The translations under genes and the position numbers were made by a program. A stretch of 64,000 nt of DNA, taken from Pelagimonas sp050633425. Its GTDB lineage: Bacteria > Pseudomonadota > Alphaproteobacteria > Rhodobacterales > Rhodobacteraceae. The notes beneath the pieces are model-generated. The model made no database searches. It was not told the origin of the DNA and was given only the letters and a program-made list of their open reading frames with translations. Positions 34,322 through 43,288 of this stretch are shown piece by piece. Numbering within the stretch: position 1 is the first letter of the stretch; every line of letters starts with the position of its first letter. Location: positions 62,001 through 126,000 of the forward strand of contig NZ_JBOEGM010000022.1 in the NCBI RefSeq assembly GCF_050633425.1, written 5' to 3'.

Positions 34322-34545
34322 TAGGCGATAATGTCGGGGAGTAGGCGATCTTCGATGATCGCGATCTTATCTTTGAGCTGCAGCTTTTTCTTTTTCAGAC
34401 GCTGTAACGTGATCTGATCAAAGGTGCCGGTGGCCTGCAGAGCGCGAATGGCATCGTCCAAATCGCGGTGTTCTTGCTTGAAAACTTCGAGTTCGACCCG
34501 GAGCACGTCGTCGTTTTCCATCGACAGATCGGTCGGCGCATTCAT
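34321..34545 (-). CDS. YdcH/DUF465 small protein
   Basis: 74 residues, two helices forming a hairpin: VLRVELEVFKQEHRDLDDAIRAL and QITLQRLKKKKLQLKDKIAIIE. The Lys-rich turn RLKKKKLQLKDKI is the DUF465 signature. Function unknown; common and abundant in alphaproteobacteria. One-base overlap with the GNAT gene. Confidence 0.9.
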   Translation of the reverse strand: MNAPTDLSMENDDVLRVELEVFKQEHRDLDDAIRALQATGTFDQITLQRLKKKKLQLKDKIAIIEDRLLPDIIA

Positions 34546-34704
34546 GGCAAAACCCTCTGAAATTATGCTTTTTTACATGATAGCGAATTAATCGCGTTGG
34601 CGCAAAGGTCTTGCACTGCGGCATAGAGCTTCCCATATTCAAGGGGCAGGGTCGCCGTGACGGGGCCATTGCATGTGACGGTCGCTTTGCCAAAGGACGT
34701 GTCG

Positions 34705-35115
34705 ATGACCAAACTAACCTTGGGGTCCTATCCCCATATGCTCGGTTTTGAGCAACTGGAACGTCTGCTGGAGCGGACGGCGAAATCAAGCGAAGGCTAT
34801 CCGCCTTTCAATATCGAACAAACCGCCGATTATGCCTATCGGATCACGCTGGCCGTGGCCGGGTTTGGGCAAGAAGATCTGTCGATCACTGTTGAAGACC
34901 GTCAACTGGTCATCCGGGGCCGACAAAAAGACGATGGCAGCGAACGGGTGTTCCTGCATCGCGGTATCGCCTCACGGCAATTTCAGCGCAGTTTTGTGCT
35001 GGCCGATGGGGTCGAAGTGGGAGAGGCCATTATGGAAAATGGCTTGCTCCATGTGGATCTGACCATGAGCGTCCCCGAAACGGTGGTGCAAACGATCCAG
35101 ATCAAGAAAGGGTGA
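34705..35115 (+). CDS. Small heat shock protein, Hsp20 family
   Basis: 136 residues from ATG 34705 (AAAGGA seven bases upstream). Alpha-crystallin domain from about residue 30: YPPFNIEQTADYAYRITLAV, GFGQEDLSITVEDRQLVI, FLHRGIASRQFQRSFVLADG and ENGLLHVDLTMSVPE. ATP-independent holdase of the IbpA type. The following DUF1150 gene is its usual partner in alphaproteobacteria. Confidence 0.95.
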   Translation: MTKLTLGSYPHMLGFEQLERLLERTAKSSEGYPPFNIEQTADYAYRITLAVAGFGQEDLSITVEDRQLVIRGRQKDDGSERVFLHRGIASRQFQRSFVLADGVEVGEAIMENGLLHVDLTMSVPETVVQTIQIKKG

Positions 35116-35120
35116 GGCAT

Positions 35121-35348
35121 ATGTTCGAGAAGTATGATTTTGACAAACTGAACGAGGCCAATGTGGTCTATGTCCGCGCGGTTTCAGGCAAGGATTTGCC
35201 CGATGACGTCCGCGCACAAGTGGGCCGCCGCGCGACCCTATACGCGGTGCATAGCGCCGAGGGGGAGCGTTTGGCGCTGGTGAAAGACCGGACCTTGGCT
35301 TTTGCTCTCGCGCGTCAGAACGATTTTGCGCCGGTGACGGTGCACTAA
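35121..35348 (+). CDS. DUF1150 protein
   Basis: 75 residues from ATG 35121 (AAGGGTGAGG upstream). Pattern VVYVRAVSGKDLPDD, RRATLYAVHSAEGERLALV and ALARQNDFAPVTVH match the DUF1150 family, routinely found after hsp20 in this group. Function unknown; probably co-induced on heat stress. Confidence 0.88.
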   Translation: MFEKYDFDKLNEANVVYVRAVSGKDLPDDVRAQVGRRATLYAVHSAEGERLALVKDRTLAFALARQNDFAPVTVH

Positions 35349-35364
35349 CTCTGCGTGACCGTGT

Positions 35365-35934
35365 TTGAACAGGTGTTTTTCGTTCAATGCGGTCACAGTT
35401 ACGATTGCGACCCTGGCCGTTTTGGTGGTTGGGGTTGCAGTGCTGAACCGGCTCTCGGGACGTGGTAAGACCCGGAAACACAAGTCGGAGATTGCGGCTC
35501 GGCAGGCTGAGCTATTGCCCCCCAAAGACGCGCCGTATTTCTTCCAACAGGTCGCGGCTTATCTTGCCAAGATTGATCCGCAAGAGGCCGCCCCCGAATT
35601 TGCCCCGCTTGGCTGTCAATTTCGCGGTGCCGTGACGATTGACGCTGCTTGTGAGGGGGAGGGCTTGGATTTGTTCCTGTTTCATGGGGCCTCCGCTGAG
35701 GTCGAAGAAGCCATTTAGGTTGTTGCAGAGCTGGGGTTGGAGCCGTCGGTTTTGCTCTGGCTCAGTTGGAGCGATGCCAACCCCGAGGCCTCTGATTTGG
35801 ATTACCCGGATCGCCAAAACGACATGACGCGCCTGAGCCGCAAACCGGCCCATCGCCGTGTAAGACATATATTGGCTATTGAATGCGACGGGAATCCGCC
35901 GCAAAAACGTGTTAGCGAGACGGGGGGGGGTGAA
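35365..35934 (+). pseudogene. Membrane-anchored protein gene broken by in-frame TAG
   Basis: Reading from TTG 35365, a hydrophobic anchor (TVTIATLAVLVVGVAVLNRL) leads to a soluble part (YFFQQVAAYLAKIDPQEAA, FAPLGCQFRGAVTIDAACEG). A TAG at 35716-35718 then interrupts it, but the same frame goes on coherently (VVAELGLEPSVLLWLSW, DLDYPDRQNDMTRLSRK) to a G9 run near 35922, after which a one-base shift would meet TGA. Either a recent nonsense mutation or two remnant parts; the true start is unclear. Confidence 0.6.
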
Positions 35935-35974
35935 CGGGGGGTGATTTCCGGGCCCCCTAAACACGGAGAGAGCC

Positions 35975-36472
35975 ATGACCCAATCACAGCCACAGACGTA
36001 TCATCGCGCGCAAATCGCCCTGCATTGGGGAATTTTTCTGTTGTTTGCCTTCAATTTTATCTTTTCGGAGGGCATGGGCAAAGCGTTGGAGATCAAGCTG
36101 GATGGGGGCGTACCGGAGGGGTTGGTGCCGTTGATGCATCCTCCGATTGGCGTGGCGATCCTTGTTTTGACATTGGTCAGGATCGTCGTGCGGCTGCGTA
36201 TGGGGGCCCCGGCGCTGCCCGAAGGCGGCAACCCCTTGATGGATAAGGCTGCGCATCTGGCACATTTGGCGCTGTATGCCTTGCTGGTTTTGATCCCGGC
36301 TTCAGGCATGGCGGCTTGGGGCGGAGGCATCGAAGCGGCAGGCGAGGCGCATGAAGTGTTGGTCAAGGTGACCATGTTGATTGTCGTCGGCCATGCCCTT
36401 GCAGCGCTGTTCCATCAGTTTGTTTTAAAAGACAATCTTCTGGCACGGATGCGGCCGGGTGGTAAAGCATAG
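35975..36472 (+). CDS. Cytochrome b561-type membrane protein
   Basis: 165 residues, four membrane helices. Heme-ligand histidines are in YHRAQIALHWGIF, MHPPIGVAI, HLAHLALYALL and GHALAALFHQFVLKD, the standard YodB/CybB arrangement. Electron carrier between quinol and an unknown periplasmic partner or superoxide. Begins 40 bp after the broken gene. Confidence 0.92.
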   Translation: MTQSQPQTYHRAQIALHWGIFLLFAFNFIFSEGMGKALEIKLDGGVPEGLVPLMHPPIGVAILVLTLVRIVVRLRMGAPALPEGGNPLMDKAAHLAHLALYALLVLIPASGMAAWGGGIEAAGEAHEVLVKVTMLIVVGHALAALFHQFVLKDNLLARMRPGGKA

Positions 36473-36546
36473 CACGATCAGAGCCGCGTTCCCGACCTGT
36501 TTAAAGGGGCCGATTGGGCGGGGTGCGTGGGTGCCCGCGCCTAACG

Positions 36547-37389
36547 TTACCTTGCCCGAACCGCGCGTAAAAATTGGCCGCGTTTGGGGCAAGAAATAAC
36601 ACCTTTGTTGGTTTTAAAGGCAAAGCGCAACGATGTTTCGTTATCTGTTTTGGTGCCCTTGACGACCGCGAAATGCAAATGGGGCCCTGTAGAACGCCCG
36701 GTGTTCCCTGAGAGGCCGATCTGCTCGCCTTTCTTTACCCGTTGCCCAAGCGAGACGTGGACGCCATTTTTGCGAAGGTGGTAGTAGATGCCCAAAGTGC
36801 GATCATCGTGTTGGATCGCAACGAAATTAGCATCGTTATCATATGATTTGTTTGGGCCGCCGCGATTGGAGTTTTCGCGAAGCGATACGACGCGACCGCC
36901 GCGGGCGGCGTGGATTGGTGTGCCAATTGGCATAGCGAAGTCGATGGCATAGCGCTGACTCTTAACGTGGGTGCTAAAACCATTGCAGCTCTGAGTAACC
37001 TTGTATTTTGCCCCAGGTTTAAATGGCAGCTGATAGCGATAGCCCGGCGTGTGACGTGCGGTTTCATCGCCGCGATTCCATTGGAACTTGAAATTATATG
37101 TCCAGCGGCCCTTTTTGCGTGGGGCCAGGTGGAATAATTTGGTGCGACCCTTGCCGTTAAAAATAAACGTCTGGCGCGTGCCCCCGGGCACAACCAGATT
37201 ATTCACGGTCATATCGAGCGTAAGCGAAATAGGCAGCAGCTCAAATTTATTGATCGCAAAAACGTCGACGCCGTTTTTGGTTTTAACGGTTTCGATGCAG
37301 ACGCGATTTTTTGGGGGGCTGCAAAAAACATCCGCAGACGACAGATTTGGCAAGGTTAGACAAAGAGCAAAGGCAATGTATCGGAGCAT
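36547..37389 (-). CDS. Secreted M23 (LytM) metallopeptidase
   Basis: 280 residues. Signal peptide MLRYIAFALCLTLPNLSSAD. The M23 domain occupies residues ~145-250: CNGFSTHVKSQRYAIDFAMP holds the His...Asp ligands, then GTPIHAARGGRVV, IYYHLRKNGV and the GPHLHFAV His-x-His motif. Cleaves peptidoglycan cross-links or acts on other peptides in the periplasm. The first His lies seven residues before the Asp motif, a variant seen in stand-alone M23 proteins. Confidence 0.9.
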   Translation of the reverse strand: MLRYIAFALCLTLPNLSSADVFCSPPKNRVCIETVKTKNGVDVFAINKFELLPISLTLDMTVNNLVVPGGTRQTFIFNGKGRTKLFHLAPRKKGRWTYNFKFQWNRGDETARHTPGYRYQLPFKPGAKYKVTQSCNGFSTHVKSQRYAIDFAMPIGTPIHAARGGRVVSLRENSNRGGPNKSYDNDANFVAIQHDDRTLGIYYHLRKNGVHVSLGQRVKKGEQIGLSGNTGRSTGPHLHFAVVKGTKTDNETSLRFAFKTNKGVISCPKRGQFLRAVRAR

Positions 37390-37444
37390 AATGGAACTGG
37401 TAACCTGTTTTGATTGTACGGCGTGCCGAACAGGTCATTGATAG

Positions 37445-37480
37445 GCAAAAGAAAAGGCCAAGCGCAATGCTTGGCCTTTC
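37445..37480 (-). terminator. Rho-independent terminator of the sulfate-activation gene
   Basis: Perfect eleven-base-pair stem AAAGGCCAAGC/GCTTGGCCTTT with a five-base loop. Followed on the minus strand by TTCTTTTGCC, 20 bp after the stop codon at 37502. Confidence 0.88.
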
Positions 37481-37501
37481 CCGATAGTCATCTTTAGCGG
37501 T

Positions 37502-39583
37502 TTATTGCGCGGCGATCAGGCCCATGCTTTCGAGCTTGAGGATCACCTGATGGGCGCAGTTGTCGACTTCGACGTTTTCAGTTTCGACAACCAGTTCGGC
37601 GTTGAGAGGAACGTCATAGGGGTCGGAGATCCCGGTGAATTCCTTGATCTTGCCTTCGCGAGCCAGCTTGTACAGGCCTTTGCGGTCACGCTTTTCACAC
37701 TCTTCGATCGAGGTGGCGACGTGGATTTCGATGAAGGCACCAAAGGCTTCGACATCTTCACGCACCGCGCGGCGGGTGGTGGCATAGGGCGCGATGGGCG
37801 CACAGATCGCGATACCACCGTTTTTGGTGATTTCGGAGGCCACGTAACCGATACGGCGAATGTTGAGATCGCGGTGCTCTTTGGAGAAGCCCAGTTCGGA
37901 GGACAGGTTCTTGCGAACAATGTCACCATCCAGAAGCGTCACAGGGCGACCGCCCATTTCCATCAGCTTGACCATAAGCGCGTTGGCAATGGTGGATTTG
38001 CCCGAGCCAGAGAAGCCGGTGAAGAACACGGTGAAACCTTGCTGCGAGCGAGGCGGCTTGGTTTTGCGCAGCTCTTTGACCACTTCAGGGAAGGAGAACC
38101 ATTCAGGAATCTCAAGACCTTCGGCCAGACGGCGGCGCAATTCGGTGCCCGAGATGTTCAGGATGGTGATGTCATCCTTGTCTTCGATCTCGTCAATCGC
38201 TTCGTACTGAGCGCGTTCCTGAACCCAAACCATGTGCTTGAAATCAACCATTTCACAGCCGATTTCGGACTGATTGGCGCGGTAGAGTTCCTGGGCGTCA
38301 TAGGGGCCGTAGAAATCTTCGCCAGCTGAGTTTTTGCCGGGGCCAGCGTGGTCACGACCAACGATAAAGTGGGTGCAGCCGTGGTTGGCGCGGATCAACC
38401 CGTGCCAAACCGCCTCGCGGGGGCCGGCCATACGCATGGCTAGGTTGAGCAGCGACATGGTTGTGGTCGACTGTGGGTACTTGTCGAGAACAGCTTCGTA
38501 GCAACGCACACGGGTGAAGTGATCAACGTCGCCCGGCTTGGTCATGCCAACGATGGGGTGGATCAACAGGTTGGCCTGCGCTTCTTTGGCGGCGCGGAAG
38601 GTCAGTTCCTGATGGGCGCGGTGCAGCGGGTTACGTGTTTGGAACGCAACCACTTTGCGCCAGCCCATTTTGCGGAAGAAGGCGCGCATTTCGTTTGGCG
38701 TGTCGCGGCGGGCGCGGAAATCATAGTGAACTGGCTGTTGAATGCCGGTGATTGGGCCACCGAGATAGATTTTGCCAGCCGTGTTGTGCAGGTAGTTGAC
38801 CGCAGGGTGCGCATCATCATCGGCACCAAAGACTTTTTCAGCCTCGAGCGCTTTGTTTGGCTCCCACTTGTCGGTGATGGTCATGGTCGCGAGGATCACG
38901 CCTTCTTGGTCACGCAGGGCGATGTCCTGACCGACTTCAACGCTTGATGCATAGTCTTCGGACACGTCCAATGTGATCGGCATGGGCCACAAGGCGCCAT
39001 CGGCAAGACGCATGTTTTCAACAACACCGTCGTAGTCTTTTTCTGACATGAACCCTTTGAGCGGGTTGAAGCCGCCGTTCATCAGCAGTTCCAGATCGCA
39101 GATCTGACGCGGTGTCAGGTCGTGCGATGTCAGGTCAGCGGCTTCCACCTTGAGCTTTTGCGCGCTGTCATAGGAGACATAAAGCTCAGGGATCGGAGCA
39201 AGGTTGTTTTGCATGATTTTAGTCCTGTGTTTAAAGGGCTCTAGGCCGCTAGTCGTGCCAGTCAATTCCGCATGCAGAGCATCGTATTCTGCAAATTTAC
39301 GGGTCAAAAATTTGTCTCTGAGGCGGATTTGCTCCGCCGCGCCGCGCGTTGTTATGGCGTAGTCAAAACGCTGGCGTTTATCGGGGCCATCGCGCTGGGT
39401 GATCTTGACCAGCCCGGCTTCGGTGGCGGCCCGCAATTGCGCATTCATCCGCCCCAAGGACACACCCAAGGCCGAGGCAATCGCACGCTGCGATGCGTCG
39501 GAGGCCACGTCGAGCTGACGCAGCAACCGAAAGAGCAGGTCCTCTTCCTCTGGGGTGGTGGGTTTTGAATTCAGTGCGGGCAT
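37502..39583 (-). CDS. MarR-EPS regulator in frame with bifunctional ATP sulfurylase/APS kinase
   Basis: One open frame of 693 codons. Residues 1-~108 form a winged helix of the EPS-associated MarR family (SQRAIASALGVSLGRMNAQL, ITTRGAAEQIRLRDKFLTRK). Residues 124-693 are a Sat-CysC enzyme: HXXH motif QTRNPLHRAHQ near 320, GRDHAGPG, then the kinase P-loop GFSGSGKST near 521 and AIAPYATTRRAVRED. It makes APS and PAPS from sulfate and ATP. An internal ATG at 39214 with AGGAC upstream would express the enzyme alone (570 residues); the 15-codon linker looks like intergenic DNA lacking a stop. Either a real fusion or two overlapping products. Confidence 0.9.
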   Translation of the reverse strand: MPALNSKPTTPEEEDLLFRLLRQLDVASDASQRAIASALGVSLGRMNAQLRAATEAGLVKITQRDGPDKRQRFDYAITTRGAAEQIRLRDKFLTRKFAEYDALHAELTGTTSGLEPFKHRTKIMQNNLAPIPELYVSYDSAQKLKVEAADLTSHDLTPRQICDLELLMNGGFNPLKGFMSEKDYDGVVENMRLADGALWPMPITLDVSEDYASSVEVGQDIALRDQEGVILATMTITDKWEPNKALEAEKVFGADDDAHPAVNYLHNTAGKIYLGGPITGIQQPVHYDFRARRDTPNEMRAFFRKMGWRKVVAFQTRNPLHRAHQELTFRAAKEAQANLLIHPIVGMTKPGDVDHFTRVRCYEAVLDKYPQSTTTMSLLNLAMRMAGPREAVWHGLIRANHGCTHFIVGRDHAGPGKNSAGEDFYGPYDAQELYRANQSEIGCEMVDFKHMVWVQERAQYEAIDEIEDKDDITILNISGTELRRRLAEGLEIPEWFSFPEVVKELRKTKPPRSQQGFTVFFTGFSGSGKSTIANALMVKLMEMGGRPVTLLDGDIVRKNLSSELGFSKEHRDLNIRRIGYVASEITKNGGIAICAPIAPYATTRRAVREDVEAFGAFIEIHVATSIEECEKRDRKGLYKLAREGKIKEFTGISDPYDVPLNAELVVETENVEVDNCAHQVILKLESMGLIAAQ

Positions 39584-39701
39584 CAGAGACTCAAAGTGTG
39601 TTCACGCGTGAACGCATCGCACAGTTTGCAGATGCAGCAAAGAGGGTATTTTTAAAATTTGGTGAGATCGGCGGATTGCTGCAGATTGATCACATCGGCC
39701 C

Positions 39702-39750
39702 AAATCGAGGGCCAAAATCGAGAGCCAAAATCAAGGGCCAAAATCAAGGC
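39702..39750. repeat. 14-bp tandem repeat, about 3.5 copies
   Basis: Unit AAATCGAGGGCCAA with A/G changes, in the gap upstream of the MarR-EPS gene and beyond the end of the VOC gene. Non-coding. Confidence 0.8.
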
Positions 39751-39769
39751 TTATGCAGCGGGGGCTACG

Positions 39770-40186
39770 TTAACCATCACGGCTGGGGTCGTTTGGATTG
39801 TTTGAAAACAGCGCGATCTTGTTGCCCTGAGGATCACGTAGATAGCTCACAAAGAAATTGGGGCCATACGCGTCGCGAAACCCCGGTTGACCTTCATCAG
39901 ATCCACCAGCCGCAAGCGCCGCGCGGTGCAGGTCGCGAACCTGCCCTTGGTCGCGCGCCTCAAATGCGGTCATTGCCCCGTTCCCCGCCGTGGCCGGGCG
40001 GCCATCAAACGTGGGTTTGACGTAAAAGTCTGGCAAGGTCGGGGCCTCGCCCGGTGGGACAGGCAATGCGTAGCTCAGACCTTCGGGGCCTTCGTGCAAA
40101 GCATATCCAAGTGCGGGGAGAAACGCTGAGTAAAAGCGTTTGGCGCCGACGATATCATCAGTGCCGACGGTAACATAAGCGATCAT
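39770..40186 (-). CDS. VOC-family (glyoxalase-like) protein
   Basis: 138 residues, two beta-alpha-beta-beta-beta modules: YVTVGTDDIVGAKRFYSAFL at the start, PTFDGRPATAGNGAMTAFEA in the middle, and YGPNFFVSYLRDPQGNKIALF at the end. Metal-binding His/Glu positions are only partly conserved, so it may be a binding protein or an isomerase/dioxygenase-like enzyme of unknown substrate. Confidence 0.9.
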   Translation of the reverse strand: MIAYVTVGTDDIVGAKRFYSAFLPALGYALHEGPEGLSYALPVPPGEAPTLPDFYVKPTFDGRPATAGNGAMTAFEARDQGQVRDLHRAALAAGGSDEGQPGFRDAYGPNFFVSYLRDPQGNKIALFSNNPNDPSRDG

Positions 40187-40253
40187 GCGGTATGTCCTCC
40201 CCTCTCGTTACGCGGTCAGCTGGGGCGTGTTGGCCGCAGTGCCGACATGTTTG

Positions 40254-40586
40254 TTAGCCCTCAAGCCCCCATCCGTCTGGGGTGAACCCATGATCGAGCG
40301 CAATCCGTGTGGCGACGTCTTCGCCAATCCAGATTCCATCGGAGGACACAACTTGATCCATCAGGGTTGCCACCAGATAGGGGGCTTCGTCATCCTCTGG
40401 TTCGATATATTCGCAGGTGTAATCGGCGCGGCTTAGGGCATCCGCCAGAGGGCGCCAGTCCGAGTCCGCCGAAGTCGGGACAAAGAAGTAATCAACATCT
40501 GCAATATCCGGCAGCCCGTGCTTGTCCTGCAGCTCTGAATAGGTGGCAAAGGTTTCCGCTTTTTGGGCGGCAAAATCATGGGTCAT
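40254..40586 (-). CDS. Ribonuclease E inhibitor RraB-like protein
   Basis: 110 residues. SDWRPLADALSRADYTCEYIE, YLVATLMDQVVSSDGIWIGE and TRIALDHGFTPDGWG match the RraB family, which in gammaproteobacteria binds RNase E and modulates mRNA decay. The alphaproteobacterial RNase E lacks much of that scaffold, so the role here is uncertain. Confidence 0.85.
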   Translation of the reverse strand: MTHDFAAQKAETFATYSELQDKHGLPDIADVDYFFVPTSADSDWRPLADALSRADYTCEYIEPEDDEAPYLVATLMDQVVSSDGIWIGEDVATRIALDHGFTPDGWGLEG

Positions 40587-40663
40587 CGGGCTGTCCTTGC
40601 GCGGCGGCGTGTGGCGCTGACCTAGCTTAGAAAGACCGTGGTGTCACGCCATTCTGTCGCGGG

Positions 40664-40909
40664 TCAAAAGCCAATCGGCTCATCGAGTTGTTCCAATGCG
40701 AGAGCCTGCGCCGCGTTCCTGCGAAACAGGGTGAGAATGCCATCGGCCCCGATCTGAGGCGGATGGTCGGGGCCGATGTTTAAACCGTTTGGAAATGGGC
40801 GCGCTGAGGCCATGAGATCGGTCCAAACGACATGCAGATCAGGACGAGCGGTGTTGGAGGCCGTAGGAATCTGGGGATCACGCAGGTCTAGGATGCGGAC
40901 ATTGCGCAT
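40664..40909 (-). CDS. Possible small hypothetical protein
   Basis: 81 residues if started at ATG 40909 (a TTG at 40963 would add 18). Visible segments NVRILDLRDPQIPTAS, DLHVVWTDLMASARPFPNG and ILTLFRRNAAQALALEQLDE have a coding-like composition, but there is no ribosome binding site and no family match. The rest of 40587-41136 appears empty. Confidence 0.35.
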   Translation of the reverse strand: MRNVRILDLRDPQIPTASNTARPDLHVVWTDLMASARPFPNGLNIGPDHPPQIGADGILTLFRRNAAQALALEQLDEPIGF

Positions 40910-41136
40910 ATGGATCGGGGAAATGCTGTGCCTGGGATCACTGTTTTTGACAGAGGCCTGCAAAGCAACGCAGCAACCTGCGGGCGTTTCCGACAGACAA
41001 AGGCTTCTAAATACGGGGCCTCTCGCCCTTCATGGTACCAGCGTCGGTTGGGGCGTGGCAGGGCAAGAAGAGTGTCCTCTTGCCCCGTAAAGGGTGAGCG
41101 CCAAAACCTCCCCGAGAGGGGGCTGGCGCGGGTCGA

Positions 41137-42078
41137 TCACTCTTGCTCGGCCAGGAAACGTTCGGCTTCGAGCGCGGCCATACAGCCCATGCCCGCCGAT
41201 GTCACCGCTTGGCGGTATTTGTGGTCGGTCAGGTCGCCCGCGGCAAACACGCCCGGAATCGAGGTTTCGGTGCTGTCTGGTTTGGTGACAACATAGCCGC
41301 CCATATGGGTGTCGAGCACATCTTTGACCAGCTCATTGGCAGGGGCGTGGCCGATGGCGACAAACACGCCTTCGCAAGGGATTTCGCTAATCTCGCCGGT
41401 TTTGACGTGTTTAACTTTAACGCCTGTCACCCCTTTGGGCATGTCGGTGCCAACCACTTCTTCGAGCTCGTGGAACCAGAGAGGTTCGATTTTCTCGTTC
41501 TTCATCAGGCGGTTTTCGAGAATTTTCTCGGAGCGCAATTCATCGCGGCGGTGGATCAGTGTGACCTTGGAGGCAAAGTTGGTCAGGAACAGCGCCTCTT
41601 CGACGGCAGTGTTGCCGCCGCCAATAACGACAATCTCTTTGCCGCGATAAAAGAAGCCGTCGCAGGTGGCACAGGCCGAAACACCAAAGCCTTTGAAGGC
41701 TTCTTCGCTTTCAAGGCCGAGCCATTTGGCGCGTGCGCCGGTGGCCAGAATGATCGCATCGGCGGTGTAGACCGTGCCGCTGTCGGATTGGCACACAAAG
41801 GGGCGGGTGTCGAAATCAATTGATGAAATGATGTCGCCGATGATTTCGGTGCCCATGGCGCGGGCATGTGCCTCCATGTTGACCATCAACTCAGGGCCCT
41901 GAATTTCGGTGAAGCCAGGGTAGTTTTCGACCTCGGTTGTGGTGGTCAACTGGCCGCCGGGCTCAAGCCCTTGGACGAGAAGCGGCTCTAGCATGGCGCG
42001 GGCGGCGTAGACGGCGGCGGTATAGCCAGCGGGGCCGGAGCCGATGATCAAAACTTTGGTGTGACGGGTCTCGGACAT
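41137..42078 (-). CDS. trxB: Thioredoxin reductase
   Basis: 313 residues. FAD-binding GSGPAGYTAAVYAARA at residues 13-28, redox site CATCDGFF near 137-144, NADPH-binding GGGNTAVEEA near 155, and the closing GVFAAGDLTDHKYRQAVTSAG. Transfers electrons from NADPH to thioredoxin. Typical low-Mr bacterial form; single gene with room for its own promoter upstream. Confidence 0.97.
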   Translation of the reverse strand: MSETRHTKVLIIGSGPAGYTAAVYAARAMLEPLLVQGLEPGGQLTTTTEVENYPGFTEIQGPELMVNMEAHARAMGTEIIGDIISSIDFDTRPFVCQSDSGTVYTADAIILATGARAKWLGLESEEAFKGFGVSACATCDGFFYRGKEIVVIGGGNTAVEEALFLTNFASKVTLIHRRDELRSEKILENRLMKNEKIEPLWFHELEEVVGTDMPKGVTGVKVKHVKTGEISEIPCEGVFVAIGHAPANELVKDVLDTHMGGYVVTKPDSTETSIPGVFAAGDLTDHKYRQAVTSAGMGCMAALEAERFLAEQE

Positions 42079-42164
42079 GCGGCCTCTCCTTGAATGCTTG
42101 GGTGATATAGCGGGCGAGGGGCCGGGTTTAAAGAGGCTGTGATGGGGTGTTTAACGCAGTTGGG

Positions 42165-42845
42165 TCAAAGCGGGAAACGGTTCGCAAATGCCGCCGCGCC
42201 GGGGGACGAAAAGCGGATGACGCGGCTATCGGGAAGGCGTTTGGCCCAGCCTTGTGCAATAAATTGGGAGAGCAGCGCGCGACCAAGGCCACCAGCCAGA
42301 TGCGAGCGGCGTTCGCTCCAGTCAAGGCAGGCGCGGCAGAGCGGGGTGCGTTTGGCCTCTAAGGCGTTTAGATCAATGCCAAATTCGGTGAAAAAGGCCC
42401 GGCCATGATCCGTAAGGACAGGGTCATCCTCCTGCAAGATCAGCTGGCCGTTTTGCATCAGGCTGTCATATAACCGGGTGCCCATATCGCCGGCGAGATG
42501 GTTGTAACAGACCCGCGCCTTGCGCAAGGCGGCGTCTTTTGGGCCGGTTCGGGTGCGCAAATGGCCGGTTTTGGCGGCCAAGCCCATAAGGCTTTCAAGC
42601 AGCTGCGCAATGTCATCACTGGCCAAAGTGCTGTATTTGTGCCGCCCCTGTTTGCGGGTCTGCACCAGCCCACCATCCGCGAGTTTGGCCAAATGGGTGC
42701 TGGCGGTCTGGGTGGTGATTCCCGCCTCTTGGGCCAGTTCTGTCGCGGTCAAAGCTTTGCCGCTCATCAACGCCGTGAGCATATTGGCGCGGGCGGGATC
42801 GCCGATCAGGGCGGCGATGCGGGCAATATCGGGACCTTCTTTCAT
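42165..42845 (-). CDS. ArsR-family regulator (long form)
   Basis: 226 residues. The N-terminal winged helix shows ALIGDPARANMLTALMSGKAL, ATELAQEAGITTQTASTHLAKL and RKQGRHKYSTLAS. About 120 further residues follow with CYNHLAGDMGTRLYD and LCRACLDWSERRSHLAGGLG, a pattern seen in a subfamily with a C-terminal sensor part containing cysteines. It very likely controls itself and the divergent NIPSNAP/monooxygenase pair through the dyad just upstream of its start. Confidence 0.9.
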   Translation of the reverse strand: MKEGPDIARIAALIGDPARANMLTALMSGKALTATELAQEAGITTQTASTHLAKLADGGLVQTRKQGRHKYSTLASDDIAQLLESLMGLAAKTGHLRTRTGPKDAALRKARVCYNHLAGDMGTRLYDSLMQNGQLILQEDDPVLTDHGRAFFTEFGIDLNALEAKRTPLCRACLDWSERRSHLAGGLGRALLSQFIAQGWAKRLPDSRVIRFSSPGAAAFANRFPL

Positions 42846-42847
42846 AG

Positions 42848-42863
42848 TTCGATCCTAGTCGAA
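42848..42863. promoter_or_regulatory. ArsR-type operator
   Basis: Perfect inverted repeat TTCGA-N6-TCGAA two bases upstream of the ArsR start codon and about 80 bp from the divergent gene. Three 11-bp direct repeats (CCAGTCTTAAA-like) follow at 42895-42927. Confidence 0.55.
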
Positions 42864-42940
42864 GCATGTCGGGCTGGCAACGGGCTAAGCAGCGCCAGTC
42901 TTAAACCAGTCTTAAACCGGTCTCAAACAGGAGAACCCCG

Positions 42941-43288
42941 ATGCTGACATGTATCATCCGCTATCAGATTGATCCAACCAAACGGGCGCAATTTGCCCAA
43001 TACGCCCAGAATTGGGGGCAGGCCATTCCGCGCTGTGGCGCAGATTTGATTGGCTATTACGCCCCGCATGAAGGGTCGAGCACCCTGGCCTATGGCATTT
43101 ACAACGTGGAAAACCTTGCGGAGTATGAGGCCTATCGCGCCAGATTGGCCGCAGACCCGTTGGGACGCGAAAACTATGAGTTTGCGCAAAAGGAACGGTT
43201 CTTGCTGCGCGAAGATCGGACATGGCTGCGCCGGGTCTCGGACCCACATGGAGGAAGCCTGGGGGATGTTCAAAAGGGAGGGGCATGA
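42941..43288 (+). CDS. NIPSNAP-family protein
   Basis: 115 residues, dimeric alpha-beta barrel fold. Starts MLTCIIRYQIDPTKRAQFAQ, then YYAPHEGSSTLAYGIYNVEN and FLLREDRTWLRRV. NIPSNAP proteins are small, often heme- or substrate-binding with unclear roles. GGAG nine bases upstream. Overlaps the monooxygenase-type gene by four bases and is divergent from the ArsR gene, making a three-gene module. Confidence 0.88.
   Translation: MLTCIIRYQIDPTKRAQFAQYAQNWGQAIPRCGADLIGYYAPHEGSSTLAYGIYNVENLAEYEAYRARLAADPLGRENYEFAQKERFLLREDRTWLRRVSDPHGGSLGDVQKGGA

Noticed and set aside
41061..41086. Hairpin downstream of trxB as terminator
   Set aside because: Good stem but no T-run on either strand.
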